This document shows positions 25,927 through 35,464 of a stretch of 64,000 nt of DNA, piece by piece. Made by a program: the position numbers and the translations under genes. Source of the stretch: Streptomyces abyssomicinicus (GTDB lineage: Bacteria; Actinomycetota; Actinomycetes; Streptomycetales; Streptomycetaceae); contig NZ_BBZI01000005.1 in assembly GCF_008974245.1 (NCBI RefSeq), positions 1,095,876 through 1,159,875 of the forward strand, read 5' to 3'. The notes below the pieces were generated by a model. The model was given only the letters and a program-made list of their open reading frames with translations, ran no database searches and had not been told where the DNA came from. The first letter of the stretch is position 1. Each line of letters opens with the position of its first letter.

Positions 25927-27483
25927 ATGTCTGCCCAAGAACCCACCCACCGTCATCCCCAGCGCATAGGCGTTGTGGTCGAGTCCGTCCACGGGGAGAC
26001 ACGGGTCGCGGCGACCCCCACGACCGTGCGTTCGCTGCTGAAGCTCGGATACGAGGTCGTCGTCGAACCTGGGGCCGGTGAGGCCTCCGGATTCGCCGAT
26101 CAGGCGTACGCCGAGGCCGGCGCCGACATCGGCGAGGCATGGGACGCGGATGTCGTCCTGAAGGTGAACGCCCCCTCCGAGCCGGAGATCGCCCGGCTGC
26201 GGCCGGGCGCCACCGTCGTGGGTCTGCTGACCCCGGCGCAGAAGCCCGAGCTGCTGCAGGTGTTGTCCGCCGCCGGTGTGACCGCGCTCGCCCTCGATGT
26301 GGTGCCGCGCATCTCCCGCGCGCAGTCGATGGACGTGCTGTCCTCGATGGCGAACATCGCCGGATACCGCGCGGTCATCGAGGCCGCCCACGTCTTCGGA
26401 CGGTTCTTCACCGGCCAGGTCACCGCGGCGGGCAAGGTGCCGCCGGCGAAGGTTCTGGTGGCGGGCGCGGGCGTGGCCGGTCTCGCGGCGATCGGCGCGG
26501 CGTCCAGCCTCGGCGCGATCGTGCGCGCCACCGACCCCCGGCCGGAGGTCGCGGACCAGGTCAAGTCACTGGGCGGCGAGTACCTCGCGGTGAACGTGGA
26601 CCAGGAGGCGAGCACCGACGGCTACGCCAAGGCGACCTCCGCCGACTACGACCGCGCCGCCGCCGAGCTCTACCACGAGCAGGCCGGCGACGTGGACATC
26701 GTGATCACCACCGCGCTGATCCCGGGACGGCCGGCGCCGCGCCTGCTGACGGCCGAGGACGTGGCCGTCATGAACCCGGGCAGTGTCGTCGTCGACATGG
26801 CGGCCGCCCAGGGCGGCAACGTCGAGGGCACGGTGCCGGGGCGGGCGGTGGTGACCGACAACGGCGTCACCCTCCTCGGCTACACCGACCTGGCTTCCCG
26901 GTTGCCCGCCCAGGCCTCACAGCTGTTCGGCACCAACGTGCTGAACCTGGTCAAGCTGCTCACGCCCGGCAAGGACGGGCAGATGTCGATCGACTTCGAC
27001 GACGTGGTGCAGCGGGCCGTGACCGTGGTCCGTGACGGCGACGTCACCTGGCCGCCCCCGCCCGTCGCGGTGTCGGCCGCCCCGGCCGCGCAGCCCGCGG
27101 CCGCCCCCACCGATGCGGGGAAGGAACCGTCCCGGCCCTCGCGCGCGGGACGCTTCGGCCTGATCGGGCTCGGCATGCTGGCCATGTTCCTGCTGGTGGC
27201 CCTCGCTCCCGCCCAACTCGCCCAGAACTTCACGGTGTTCACGCTGGCCGTGGTGATCGGCTATTACGTCATCGGGAAGGTGCACCACGCGCTGCACACG
27301 CCGCTCATGTCGGTGACCAACGCGATCTCCGGAATCATCGTGGTCGGCGCCCTGCTCCAGATCGGCAACGAGAGCACCATCGTCACCGTCCTGTCCTTCA
27401 CGGCGATCCTGCTGACGAGCGTCAACATCTTCGGTGGCTTCGCCGTCACCCGCCGCATGCTCTCCATGTTCTCGAAAGGCTGA
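25927..27483 (+). CDS. pntA: Proton-translocating NAD(P) transhydrogenase, alpha subunit
   Basis: The 518-aa protein couples hydride transfer between NADH and NADP to proton movement across the membrane. Residues about 14-390 form the NAD-binding domain I, with [20 protein letters not shown], the RQD-like loop region and the dinucleotide motif [20 protein letters not shown] near 175. A Pro/Ala-rich linker (about 375-405) leads to four C-terminal membrane segments (domain IIa), for example [20 protein letters not shown]. This fused arrangement is the E. coli-like two-subunit type. pntB follows 6 bp after the stop. Confidence 0.96.
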   Translation: MSAQEPTHRHPQRIGVVVESVHGETRVAATPTTVRSLLKLGYEVVVEPGAGEASGFADQAYAEAGADIGEAWDADVVLKVNAPSEPEIARLRPGATVVGLLTPAQKPELLQVLSAAGVTALALDVVPRISRAQSMDVLSSMANIAGYRAVIEAAHVFGRFFTGQVTAAGKVPPAKVLVAGAGVAGLAAIGAASSLGAIVRATDPRPEVADQVKSLGGEYLAVNVDQEASTDGYAKATSADYDRAAAELYHEQAGDVDIVITTALIPGRPAPRLLTAEDVAVMNPGSVVVDMAAAQGGNVEGTVPGRAVVTDNGVTLLGYTDLASRLPAQASQLFGTNVLNLVKLLTPGKDGQMSIDFDDVVQRAVTVVRDGDVTWPPPPVAVSAAPAAQPAAAPTDAGKEPSRPSRAGRFGLIGLGMLAMFLLVALAPAQLAQNFTVFTLAVVIGYYVIGKVHHALHTPLMSVTNAISGIIVVGALLQIGNESTIVTVLSFTAILLTSVNIFGGFAVTRRMLSMFSKG

Positions 27484-27489
27484 GCCGAG

Positions 27490-28971
27490 ATGACCTCCCT
27501 GACGGCCTCTCACGCGGCGGATCTGGTCGCCGCCCTGCTGTTCATCCTCAGCCTGGCCGGGCTGTCCCAGCACCGCACGTCGCGAGCCGGCGTCGTGTAC
27601 GGCATCGCCGGCATGGCGCTCGCGCTGGTCGCCACGGCCGTGGTGGCGGCGCAGTCCGGCACCGCCCGCGCGGTCGCGCTGATCGTGCCCGCGATGCTGC
27701 TCGGCGCGGTGATCGGCCTGTGGCAGGCGCGCCGGGTCGAGATGACGCAGATGCCCGAACTGATCGCGGTGTTGCACAGCTTCGTCGGCCTGGCCGCGGT
27801 GTTCGTGGGCTGGAACAGCTACCTGGAGGCGGAGTCCGACGACAGGGCGCGCCAGGCCTTGGCCGACGCCGGCCTGCTGGGCATCCACCATGCCGAGGTG
27901 TTCATCGGCATCTTCATCGGCGCGGTCACCTTCACCGGCTCGATCGTCGCGTACCTGAAGCTGTCGGCGCGGATCAACTCCCGTCCGCTGGTGCTGCCGG
28001 GCAAGAACGCGCTCAACCTGGGCGCGCTCGGCGTCTTCGTGCTGCTCACCGTCTGGTTCGTGATCAGCCCGAGCCTGGCGCTGATGATCGCCGTGACGGT
28101 GCTGGCGCTGGCCCTCGGCTGGCACCTCGTCGCCTCGATCGGCGGCGGCGACATGCCCGTCGTCGTCTCCATGCTCAACAGCTACTCGGGCTGGGCGGCG
28201 GCCGCGGCGGGATTCCTGCTCGACAACGACCTGCTCATCGTCACCGGCGCGCTGGTCGGCTCCTCCGGCGCCTACCTGTCCTACATCATGTGCAAGGCCA
28301 TGAACCGTTCCTTCCTCTCCGTCATCGCGGGCGGGTTCGGCATCGAGGCGCCGTCCGGCGGGGGCGAGGAGCAGGGCGAGCACCGCGAGACGCGCGCCGA
28401 GGAGGTGGCCGAGGCGCTGGCGCAGGCCCGCTCGGTGATCATCACCCCGGGCTACGGCATGGCCGTCGCCCAGGCCCAGCACCCGGTTGCCGAACTGACG
28501 CGCCGACTGCGGGACCGGGGTGTCCAGGTGCGCTTCGGCGTGCACCCCGTCGCCGGTCGTCTGCCGGGACACATGAACGTGCTGCTGGCCGAGGCGAAGG
28601 TGCCGTACGACGTCGTCCTGGAGATGGACGAGATCAACGACGACTTCGCCGACACGTCCGTGGTGCTGGTCATCGGCGCCAACGACACCGTCAATCCAGC
28701 GGCGTTGGACGATCCGGCCAGCCCGATCGCGGGCATGCCGGTGCTGCGGGTCTGGGACGCGGAGCAGGTCATCGTCTTCAAGCGGTCCATGGCCTCCGGC
28801 TACGCGGGCGTGCAGAACCCGCTGTTCTTCCGCGAGAACAGCAGCATGCTCTTCGGCGACGCCAAGCAGAGCGTCGAGGAGATCCTGCGCGCGCTCGGCG
28901 ACGGCCCGCGCCGGGCGGCCCCGAGCCGGACGGCCGGCGACGACGGCGGGCTGGCGACGGTCCGCCGGTGA
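27490..28971 (+). CDS. pntB: Proton-translocating NAD(P) transhydrogenase, beta subunit
   Basis: The 493-aa protein has an N-terminal membrane domain IIb of about nine hydrophobic segments (residues about 1-280) with the conserved [20 protein letters not shown] and [20 protein letters not shown] regions. The NADP-binding domain III (about 310-480) carries [40 protein letters not shown] and [20 protein letters not shown]. It forms the transhydrogenase with PntA and supplies NADPH using the proton gradient. A strong terminator follows. Confidence 0.96.
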   Translation: MTSLTASHAADLVAALLFILSLAGLSQHRTSRAGVVYGIAGMALALVATAVVAAQSGTARAVALIVPAMLLGAVIGLWQARRVEMTQMPELIAVLHSFVGLAAVFVGWNSYLEAESDDRARQALADAGLLGIHHAEVFIGIFIGAVTFTGSIVAYLKLSARINSRPLVLPGKNALNLGALGVFVLLTVWFVISPSLALMIAVTVLALALGWHLVASIGGGDMPVVVSMLNSYSGWAAAAAGFLLDNDLLIVTGALVGSSGAYLSYIMCKAMNRSFLSVIAGGFGIEAPSGGGEEQGEHRETRAEEVAEALAQARSVIITPGYGMAVAQAQHPVAELTRRLRDRGVQVRFGVHPVAGRLPGHMNVLLAEAKVPYDVVLEMDEINDDFADTSVVLVIGANDTVNPAALDDPASPIAGMPVLRVWDAEQVIVFKRSMASGYAGVQNPLFFRENSSMLFGDAKQSVEEILRALGDGPRRAAPSRTAGDDGGLATVRR

Positions 28972-29039
28972 GCTGAGGCCGTATCCGTCGGCGGTGGGCG
29001 GCGACCTTGTCGGGGAGAGGCGCACGCACTCGCACGTCT

Positions 29040-29085
29040 GTCGTGGCAGGGCCCGGTGGCGTCCAGCCACCGGGCCTGCCACGAC
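29040..29085 (+). terminator. Strong hairpin terminator of the pntAB operon
   Basis: A 20-bp stem with a single bulged G and a 5-nt loop: GTCGTGGCAG-GCCCGGTGGC pairs with its complement. It lies 69 bp after pntB. Confidence 0.85.
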
Positions 29086-29199
29086 GTGACCGCCGCGTTC
29101 GGGCCGCGTCCGGGGAGCAGCGACCGCGACGTGGGGATGCCTCTTCCCTGCCTGAGGGGAGCGGACTGCTCGCAGCCGGAACGCTGGACGGAAGGCTGA

Positions 29200-29601
29200 T
29201 CACGCGTCGGCTGCTCCGAGGTCGAGCGTGAGCGCTTCGGGCATCGTTCCGCGCACGAACCCGTCAGCCGCCAGTCGGTTGAGGACTTCCGCCGGAGTGA
29301 AGCTCCAGCCGACGAGGCGCGGGCCGCTCCAATTGATGCCGATCATGAGTCCGTCCCGAGCGGCTTCGGGCAGTACGCGGTCGCGCCAGCTTTCCAGGGA
29401 CAGGGAGTCGGCCCGTAGCCCATGCCCCCAGATCTTCGCCGCCCTCTCTGCACGGGCCGAGGTCGACCAGAAGGGTAGGCTCCGAGTGCCGTCCTCGGAG
29501 AGGGAAGTCGGACTCCCGTTGTCGTCCCTGACAAGCCAGACCCTGTGGTTCCGGCGAGCGTCCCGAAAGAACTCTGCCGCTTGTGCGCCGCTTTGCGTCA
29601 T
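29200..29601 (-). CDS. DUF2750 family protein
   Basis: The 133-aa protein matches the pattern of DUF2750: AAEFFRDARRNHRVWLVRDD near the start, RSLPFWSTSARAERAAKIWG in the middle and the closing NWSGPRLVGWSFTPAEVLNR. Function is unknown; relatives are small cytoplasmic proteins with an immunity-like appearance. ATG 29601 (MTQSGAQAAEFF) is preferred over 29625 because homology starts there. No SD is visible; TAGGCT ends 8 nt before it, so the mRNA may be leaderless. Confidence 0.75.
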   Translation of the reverse strand: MTQSGAQAAEFFRDARRNHRVWLVRDDNGSPTSLSEDGTRSLPFWSTSARAERAAKIWGHGLRADSLSLESWRDRVLPEAARDGLMIGINWSGPRLVGWSFTPAEVLNRLAADGFVRGTMPEALTLDLGAADA

Positions 29602-29735
29602 GACCGCCGAGCCTAGCGTTCCCATCGCTCAGCTTCTTCAGCGTTGCCGCCCCAGGACGGATGACCAACGCGGCTCGCCCCGCCGGTCGGCGGTGCCGAC
29701 CGGCAGGCCCTGCGGCGGGGGCCACACTCGTGGGT

Positions 29736-30500
29736 TCAGCGACGAGCCCGGCGCTTCAGGGTGCGCGCGTAGTCCTGGAAGCGGGCCTTGGCGATGACGG
29801 ACCGGTCGGGGGTACGCAGCACGATGCCTTCCGGGGTGCCGCCGGCTCCGTCGTCGAGGGCGACCCGGGTGGCGGGCAGACGCTCGGCGAGGAAGGTGGC
29901 CATGCCGTCGACGGATGCGGGGAGTTCGTCGCCGGGGAGCGTCGTGAGGCGGGGGACGAGGGGGATGCCGTTGGTGGCAGCCACCTCCTGGAGGGTGGCC
30001 TCGTCGCCGAAGTCCTGACCGCCGGCGTCACGCCAGGACGATATCTGTTCGAGACTCCGTTCGAGGACATCGGGCTGGAGGAACGCGACGTCGAACAGAC
30101 GGTGGCCGACGCCGTTCCCGCCGGTGTACTGCTTGGCCGCGCCGCCGATCTTGCGGCCGTACACCTCGAGGAAGAACACGGTGACGCGGCCGCGCGCGTC
30201 GCGGGGCTCGAGCCGGTCGGCGAGCGGCTTCAGCTCGTCGACGATGCCGAGGGCGGGGTTGTGGACGCGGTCGCCCCTCGCGTGGAGCAGTTCCTCGCGC
30301 GAGCCGATGAAGTAGTCGCCGTCGGGGAGCAGGACGATCCGCCCGTTGGTGCCGTCGACCTTCTCGGTGAGGAGTACGTCACCCGTGAAGCGGGTCTGCT
30401 CTTCGAGGAGGTTGCCGTTCTTCGGGTCCAGGCGGTGGTAGGTGGGGATGCTCGGGTACTTCGTCGCGCTGTTGAGGGCGGCGAGGTCGGGTGCGGTCAC
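29736..30500 (-). CDS. RNA ligase family protein (Rnl2-like nucleotidyltransferase)
   Basis: The 254-aa protein carries covalent nucleotidyltransferase motifs in order: motif I EKVDGTNGR with the AMP-accepting Lys47, an R-x-E region YFIGSREELLHARGD, motif III-like VTVFFLEVYGRKIGG, motif IV TPEGIVLRTPD and motif V VIAKARFQDY. This is the minimal adenylyltransferase core of ATP-dependent RNA ligases, joining 3'-OH and 5'-phosphate ends. There is no accessory C-terminal domain. It is divergent from a nucleotidyltransferase gene across 450 bp, and no tRNA-cleaving toxin is nearby. Confidence 0.85.
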   Translation of the reverse strand: MTAPDLAALNSATKYPSIPTYHRLDPKNGNLLEEQTRFTGDVLLTEKVDGTNGRIVLLPDGDYFIGSREELLHARGDRVHNPALGIVDELKPLADRLEPRDARGRVTVFFLEVYGRKIGGAAKQYTGGNGVGHRLFDVAFLQPDVLERSLEQISSWRDAGGQDFGDEATLQEVAATNGIPLVPRLTTLPGDELPASVDGMATFLAERLPATRVALDDGAGGTPEGIVLRTPDRSVIAKARFQDYARTLKRRARR

Positions 30501-30950
30501 GGCGGGTGGCTCCAGATCGGGTTGCGGGACGGACGTCCGCCGGTCGGCGCGCGGGCGAGGTCAGGTGCGCCCGCCCGGCGCGAGCATTGCGGTTCGCCGC
30601 CAGTGTCGGGCCGGCGGCGACCTGAGGGGAATCGATTATCCGCGTGGGAGACCGCATCGGGGATCTCGGGCCGGCCGCCAGGCCGGTGCTGGATCGACTG
30701 TCCGCGGTGGGCGGCACACTTCGGACGCGTGACGGACACCACAGCGTTCGGCCGGCAGGCGTCGCCGGGGAAGAAGCGGGGGCGGCGCCGATCCCTCTCG
30801 TCCTGCCTCTTGGCCCGGCCGGGCGATAGGGTCCACCTGTGCGTTGATCTTCCGGGCGGCGGCCACGTGCGGCCGCGGACGGTGCAGGGCGCCTCGTGAC
30901 GGGGCGCCCCGACAGGCATACCCGTCATCACCACACCGGAGATCCACACC
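30501..30950. other. Divergent intergenic region with paired hairpins before the nucleotidyltransferase
   Basis: No gene is supported. In the leader of the plus-strand gene, GCGGCC ACGTGC GGCCGC and the 7-bp stem GGGCGCC/GGCGCCC (30887-30893 with 30903-30909, 9-nt loop) could form consecutive hairpins. TAGGGT near 30825 is a possible -10 box. Confidence 0.4.
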
Positions 30951-31793
30951 ATGACCGCTCAGCAGCCGATCGCCTACGACGCGTTCGTCGAACTCGCCGT
31001 CGCCGACCCAGCCGTCCTCGGTCTCGTCCTCAAAGGCTCCCAGGCCCACGACGGCATGATCACCCCGCACTCCGACCACGATCTGTACGTGATCCTTGCC
31101 GACGGCGCCGAGACCGGCCTGACCCGGTTCGCGGGTCACCGCAGCGCAGGGCTCGACCTCGTCGTCGTCGCTCTCGCCCAGTTCCGCCGAGCGGATCTGC
31201 CCGGCTGGGAACGCTACGCCCTCGCCCGCGCCCGGGTCGTACTCGACCGGCTCGACGGAGGCATCGCCCGCATCCTTGCCGACTGCGCCAGGTTGGATGT
31301 CGACGAGGCGTTCCGGGAGGCCGGTGGATGGCTCGACGCGTACGCCAACTCCCTCTACCGCTCGGTCAAGAACCACCGGGACGGCCTGGCTCCGGCCGCC
31401 CGCCTCGACGCGGCCGACAGCATGCGGTCCCTGCTCGAGTTGCTCTTCGCCCTGCACCGCCGCCCCCGCCCCTACAACAAGTACCTGGAGTGGGAACTCG
31501 CCCGGTACCCACTGCCGGGCTGGGACACCGGCGTACTGCTGTGTGCCGTGGACCGGATCTCGGCAACAGGCGACGTCTCCCTGCAGCGGCAGCTGTTCAC
31601 CCTGGTCGAGAAGGCGGCCCGAACAGCCGGTCACGGCGAGGTGCTGGACGCTTGGGGCGACGACCTCGACCTCATGCGGCCCCAGGAGGCAGACGGCGAA
31701 ACACCCTGCACTCCGCCCTGGCCTCACGGAACCGGAGCCGCGCTGGACGGGTGCGCCTGCTCGGCCCGGTCCGCAGGGGTCGCACCGAGCTGA
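30951..31793 (+). CDS. Nucleotidyltransferase domain protein
   Basis: The 280-aa protein has the polymerase-beta-like nucleotidyltransferase signature GLVLKGSQAHDGMITPHSDHDLYV: Gly29-Ser30 and the metal-binding Asp42 and Asp44 of SDxDL. The remaining part is helical (for example YANSLYRSVKNHRDGLAPAA), like kanamycin/streptomycin nucleotidyltransferases or other NTP-transfer enzymes. The acceptor is unknown. The last about 30 residues (ETPCTPPWPHGTGAALDG) look unlike a folded end and may be read-through of a decayed 3' end. It is divergent from the RNA ligase. Confidence 0.75.
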   Translation: MTAQQPIAYDAFVELAVADPAVLGLVLKGSQAHDGMITPHSDHDLYVILADGAETGLTRFAGHRSAGLDLVVVALAQFRRADLPGWERYALARARVVLDRLDGGIARILADCARLDVDEAFREAGGWLDAYANSLYRSVKNHRDGLAPAARLDAADSMRSLLELLFALHRRPRPYNKYLEWELARYPLPGWDTGVLLCAVDRISATGDVSLQRQLFTLVEKAARTAGHGEVLDAWGDDLDLMRPQEADGETPCTPPWPHGTGAALDGCACSARSAGVAPS

Positions 31794-32245
31794 CCGGCGC
31801 GACGCCGCCGTCGCCCGGCCCAGGCCGCCGGCCGGGAGATCCTGTTCGTCGAGTCAGCACCGCGACACCCGCGAAGTGCAGCGGGCGGGCGGGCGCCGTG
31901 GTGACGGCGGCGACGTACAGCATCAGCGGCGCCGCCTCGGCCGTGTCGCCGCCCTGGGGGCGAAGGCCCTCGTGGACGGCCGGCCGCAGCATCACGGCCG
32001 CGCCGATGAGGAAGGACCACAGCGTGAGGCCGAGGGCGTTCTCGCCGCTGCCGCGCCGTCCGGTCCACCGGCCCAGCAGCGTCCGGCCTCCTCGGCGCAG
32101 CGCACGCGGACGAGGCCGGATGCCACGGAACGGGAGGAGAGGGGGGACACGGCATCCCGACCGGTGCCCGTCCCCGTCTCCGTCCCCGTCCCCGTCCCCG
32201 TCACCGGGCCCACGGCCCGACGCCGGGCAGGGCGCCGGGAGAGCG
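31794..32245. other. Intergenic region with CCCCGT repeats and a possible membrane-protein fragment
   Basis: A run of six-base CCCCGT-like repeats lies at about 32166-32206. On the minus strand one frame (about 32060-31850) reads NALGLTLWSFLIGAAVMLRP and later PLMLYVAAVTTAPARPLHFA, which resembles hydrophobic segments. No start, SD or family can be assigned, so it is not called as a gene. Confidence 0.35.
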
Positions 32246-33421
32246 TCAGTCGGTCACGCCGCGGTTTCTCGTCGGCCGGCGTACGGCGACCAGGGTGGCG
32301 TCGTCGTCGAGGCGGCCCGAGGTGTGGGCGGTGAGCGCCTTCACCAGCCGGTTCAGCAGGACGTGCGGGGGCGGCGGGGCGTCGTCGGCCGAAGTGCGCG
32401 CCAGCTGGTCCGCCCACGCCGAGAGGGGGAAGAAGTCGCCCTGCTTGTCCCTGGCTTCGGTGATGCCGTCGGTCACCAGGAGTACGGTCTCCTCCCGCTC
32501 CAGCCGGACGCGGTCGATCCGCGTCCGGGCGCCGGTCAGTGCGATCAGGCCCAGGGGAGGGTTGCGCTCCTGCGGAAGCTGACGCACTCCCTCGCGTCCG
32601 AACACGAGCGGCCCCTCGTGCCCGAAGTTGATCACGTCCGCGTGAGTCCCGTCCTCGAGGAAGGCGATGACGACGGCGGTGACGAACCGTGGCTCGTGGC
32701 CGCGGTCGTTCGCGGCCATGAGCGTGTTGTGGCGGCGCAGGCTGTTGTCCATCCGAGCGGCGATCACCGCGGGGTCGGCTTCGTTATACCCGGCTTCGCG
32801 GAAGGCGCCGACCACCGCTCCGGCTGTCGACAGAGCGGCCAGTCCCTTTCCCTGCACGTCACCGAGTACGAGTCTCGTGCCATGAGGGGTGGTCAGGATG
32901 TCGTAGAAGTCTCCGCCCATCCGGGACTCGGTGTCCGCCGGGAGATAGGCGGTGGCGGATTCCACGCCGCCCCAGCCGGGCGGGATGGGCCGTACGACGA
33001 CCTGGCGGGCGGTGAGCAGCGCGTTCTGCAAGTGCGTCATGTACGTCCGGGTGCGGGAACGCAGCACCGCGACCAGCACGGCGAGGATCCCCACGCACAG
33101 ATCGAGGAGGAAGCCGTTGAGCCGCGGGCCCGGATCCGACAGGGCGACGGGGACCAGCCGGTTCACCAGCAGGACCGCGCAGCCGAACAGCGCCGTCACC
33201 CGCACCGAGCACAGGGCTGCCGCCAGAAGGGGGGCCATCAGCAGCCAGTTGTCGGCGTCGGGGGAGGGCCAGGCCCAGACGCCGAGAACCACCACCGCGA
33301 TCAGGAAGAGGCCAGGGACCAGCCACCCCCACCGCGCCAGGCGCAGGAGGAGAGGCCCTTGTGCGCCGTCACTCCCACCGATCTTGGTGATGGAGGAGCC
33401 AGTGGCTGACGATCGACTCAT
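32246..33421 (-). CDS. Membrane-bound SpoIIE-type (PP2C) serine phosphatase
   Basis: The 391-aa protein has about four N-terminal hydrophobic segments (residues about 30-115), a short coiled segment (RTRTYMTHLQNALLTARQVV) and a PP2C-like SpoIIE catalytic domain (about 145-385). Metal-binding motifs are ESRMGGDFYDIL, RLVLGDVQGKGLAALSTAG, ETVLLVTDGITEARDKQGDF and SGRLDDDATLVAVRR. Such phosphatases act on anti-anti-sigma factors. No sigma/anti-sigma gene is adjacent. ATG 33421 is chosen from the start of the hydrophobic part; no strong SD is visible. Confidence 0.88.
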   Translation of the reverse strand: MSRSSATGSSITKIGGSDGAQGPLLLRLARWGWLVPGLFLIAVVVLGVWAWPSPDADNWLLMAPLLAAALCSVRVTALFGCAVLLVNRLVPVALSDPGPRLNGFLLDLCVGILAVLVAVLRSRTRTYMTHLQNALLTARQVVVRPIPPGWGGVESATAYLPADTESRMGGDFYDILTTPHGTRLVLGDVQGKGLAALSTAGAVVGAFREAGYNEADPAVIAARMDNSLRRHNTLMAANDRGHEPRFVTAVVIAFLEDGTHADVINFGHEGPLVFGREGVRQLPQERNPPLGLIALTGARTRIDRVRLEREETVLLVTDGITEARDKQGDFFPLSAWADQLARTSADDAPPPPHVLLNRLVKALTAHTSGRLDDDATLVAVRRPTRNRGVTD

Positions 33422-33519
33422 GGTCCGTAGTCTGGCGACCGCGCCGCCCCGAGAGCCGAAGCCGCGCGAGGGACGTCCGGACGGGCCCTCCTTCGCGGGT
33501 CCGGGCTCCGACGCAACGG

Positions 33520-33972
33520 TCAAGGCTGCCCGGGGCCGGGGCCGGGGCCTGCGGCCGGGCGAGGCGGGTGAACTCCCAGGGGGCGGCGAGTTGCGGGTGT
33601 GCTGACCCGGCCCACGAGTCCACCGGAGGCGGCGGTCGTCACCGCGACGGTCGCCGGGGAGTGATCATCCGCCGCCTGCCGATCGGCGCCGAACTTCTCG
33701 GGTGGCGTGCGCGCGCCGTCCCGGAACGCTGCGAGGCCGACCTGGAAATCGACCGCCGAACTCACGAAGAGGGCCGTCTCGTCGTGCGCGACGTAGAGCT
33801 TGCCACCGCCGCGGACGGTGTGCACGAGACAGACGCCGAGGCCGTCGGGGAGTTCGACGGCGCGCAGCACCGGGTCGTCCGTGAGCCGGGCGAAGAGGGC
33901 GCGGCCGACCGTGACCAGTCGGCCCTCGTCGGAGTCGGGGGCGACCGGGCCGGAACTGGGGAACCTCGTCAT
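33520..33972 (-). CDS. Small conserved hypothetical protein
   Basis: The 150-aa ORF begins MTRFPSSGPVAPDSDEGRLV and contains GLGVCLVHTVRGGGKLYVAH and ETALFVSSAVDFQVGLAAFR. These stretches alternate hydrophobic residues like a compact alpha/beta domain. GAAGG lies 6 nt before the ATG. The C-terminal third (GRVSTPATRRPLGVHPPRPA and onwards) looks like read-through of non-coding DNA. I do not recognise a function. It lies 98 bp upstream of the SpoIIE phosphatase on the same strand. Confidence 0.55.
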   Translation of the reverse strand: MTRFPSSGPVAPDSDEGRLVTVGRALFARLTDDPVLRAVELPDGLGVCLVHTVRGGGKLYVAHDETALFVSSAVDFQVGLAAFRDGARTPPEKFGADRQAADDHSPATVAVTTAASGGLVGRVSTPATRRPLGVHPPRPAAGPGPGPGQP

Positions 33973-34219
33973 GGGTGCCTTCCTCGGACCTGTGTCCGCC
34001 GCAGCGGCACCCGGGTCGACTCGCGCGGGCGCGTCGGCCGGAGCCGTCTGCCCGGGCCACCGGTCACCTTCTCACCTTCCCCCGCGGGAGTCACCTTCCC
34101 CCGCGGGGGGTCCACCGAAGCCGCGCGCCGGGTGTCCGCGCACATGCCCTGCGGGCCGTCTCCGCGGAGAGCGGCGGTGCCGCCGGCACCTGCGGCACGG
34201 GAGGGTGATCGCGTTGTCC

Positions 34220-34225
34220 TATCTT
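34220..34225 (+). promoter_or_regulatory. -10 box TATCTT of a leaderless promoter
   Basis: TATCTT ends 7 nt before ATG 34233 with no SD in between, so the HTH-TOBE transcript probably starts at or next to the ATG. Confidence 0.5.
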
Positions 34226-34232
34226 GGCGTCC

Positions 34233-34628
34233 ATGCAGTCCTACACAATCGGCCAGGCGGCGCGGCTGCTCGGAGTGAGTCCGGACACCGCGCGGCGGTG
34301 GGCGGACGCGGGCCGGGTGGCGACCCGTCGCGATGCGAGCGGCAAGCGGCTCGTCGACGGGAAGGACCTGGCCGCCTTCTGCGTGGAGCTCGCCAGGGAG
34401 ACGGAGGGCGAGGAGGGCGGCTCCTACACCTCTGCCCGCAACGCCTTCCCCGGCATCGTCACCGCGGTGAAGCTCGGTGACGTCGCGGCACAGGTGGAGA
34501 TCCAGGCCGGGCCGCACCGGCTGGTGTCGCTGCTGACGCGGGAGGCGGTGGAGGAACTGGGCCTCGAGGTCGGCATGGAGGCCACCGCACGGGTGAAGTC
34601 GACGAACGTCCACATCGACCGGGTCTGA
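34233..34628 (+). CDS. Molybdopterin-binding HTH-TOBE (Mop-type) protein
   Basis: The 131-aa protein has an N-terminal MerR/excisionase-like helix-turn-helix, YTIGQAARLLGVSPDTARRW ADAGRVATRRDASGKRLVDG (residues about 3-45), and a C-terminal TOBE/Mop domain, SARNAFPGIVTAVKLGDVAA QVEIQAGPHRLVSLLTREAV (about 65-131), which binds molybdate or pterin oligomers. It is the expected molybdate sensor/storage regulator next to molybdate transport genes. Gene order fits: a molybdopterin-type oxidoreductase and ModA follow. A TTG 9 nt upstream is less likely as start. Confidence 0.88.
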   Translation: MQSYTIGQAARLLGVSPDTARRWADAGRVATRRDASGKRLVDGKDLAAFCVELARETEGEEGGSYTSARNAFPGIVTAVKLGDVAAQVEIQAGPHRLVSLLTREAVEELGLEVGMEATARVKSTNVHIDRV

Positions 34629-34682
34629 CCGTCCCGCCTCCCGCCGGGAGCCACGGGGGGAGTGGGCCGACAGCCCCATGCC

Positions 34683-35165
34683 TCAGAGGCGCGGGGCGTA
34701 CCCGCCGTCCACCCGGATCCGCTCGATGCCGCTGACGTACCGCGCCCCACAACGGTCCTGGGGCAGTACGAGCTGCGGGCCGGCCCGGTCGAGCCTGGCG
34801 CCGTCGAACGTGACGGCCAGCAGGACGGGCGCCCTGCCGAAGTGCGGGTCGATCTCGGCCCAGGAGAGCAGGGCGTGATGGCCGTCGGTGCCGCGAACGG
34901 TGATCAGGAAACGCAGGCGGTCCTTGCGCCGTGCGCCGTCGAAGGCTGGCCCCGCGTCGGTGAGCACATCGCGCAGGAGCGGCCCGGTGTATGTGTGACG
35001 CCGGACTCCGCTGGTCGCGCACTCGAAGGCGACCTCGGCCCGTTGCTGCGGCCAGGCCAGCAGATCGGGCACCGTCAGCCGGGCAGGGTGTGACAGGTCG
35101 CCGTCGAGCGCGAACCCTGCCACCGGGCCGGTGGTCCCGACGGCGGGTTCTGGAGACTGGCTCAC
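34683..35165 (-). CDS. Molybdopterin-dependent oxidoreductase, sulfite-oxidase-type domain
   Basis: The 160-aa protein is a shortened relative of the sulfite-oxidase molybdopterin fold: LTVPDLLAWPQQRAEVAFEC ATSGVRRHTYTGPLLRDVLT DAGPAF, then YALLSWAEI-like HHALLSWAEIDPHFGRAPVL and GPQLVLPQDRCGARYVSGIE. The Cys in FECATSG is in the place of the molybdenum-ligating Cys. No signal peptide is visible. GTG 35165 (MSQSPEP) is preferred because GGGAGG lies 8 nt upstream; GTG 35174 overlaps the SD. It is convergent with the HTH-TOBE gene and divergent from modA. Confidence 0.78.
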   Translation of the reverse strand: MSQSPEPAVGTTGPVAGFALDGDLSHPARLTVPDLLAWPQQRAEVAFECATSGVRRHTYTGPLLRDVLTDAGPAFDGARRKDRLRFLITVRGTDGHHALLSWAEIDPHFGRAPVLLAVTFDGARLDRAGPQLVLPQDRCGARYVSGIERIRVDGGYAPRL

Positions 35166-35464
35166 GTCTACCACCTCCCGGAGGAACGTACCCGTGCACG
35201 CCTGTGTATCAAACGCAGATGCCGGGTCGAGCGGCTATATCTATCGCATGCACGATCTGAAATGGGTGTTCCTCCTGGCAAGTGCGGTCAGTATGATCGG
35301 CGTGTGCACGCGGGGTGGCGGTCGATTCCCGGTCCGGCCCTCGCCTGTTCCGTGGAGTTGCGCGGTCGCTGTGACCGAGCCTGCCCATGCGCTCGTCGAG
35401 AGCCGGTCCGTGGAGGACCGGGACCAGGACCATGACCAGGACCAGGACCACAAGGAGTCGACCC
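35166..35464. other. Upstream region of modA with a short GGACCA-type repeat
   Basis: No gene is supported. A TA-rich patch, GGCTATATCTATCGC (35233-35247), stands out in the GC-rich background and could hold promoter or molybdate-regulator contacts. GACCAG-type hexamers repeat at about 35418-35450 just before the modA SD (AAGGAG). Confidence 0.35.

Noticed and set aside
26917..29082. 721-codon minus-strand ORF opposite pntAB
   Set aside because: An antisense shadow: Arg/Gln/His/Asp-rich sequence without structure, overlapping two certain genes.
31850..32060. Membrane-like peptide NALGLTLWSFLIGAAVMLRP on the minus strand
   Set aside because: No start codon with SD, no family and no clear end; it may be a fragment but cannot be supported as a gene.
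32166..32206. CCCCGT hexamer run as a functional element
   Set aside because: A low-complexity GC-rich repeat with imperfect units and no neighbouring signal to interpret.
29736..34628. Defence island hypothesis joining RNA ligase, nucleotidyltransferase, SpoIIE phosphatase and HTH-TOBE
   Set aside because: Strands and gaps do not form an operon, and the phosphatase and molybdate genes have clear unrelated contexts.
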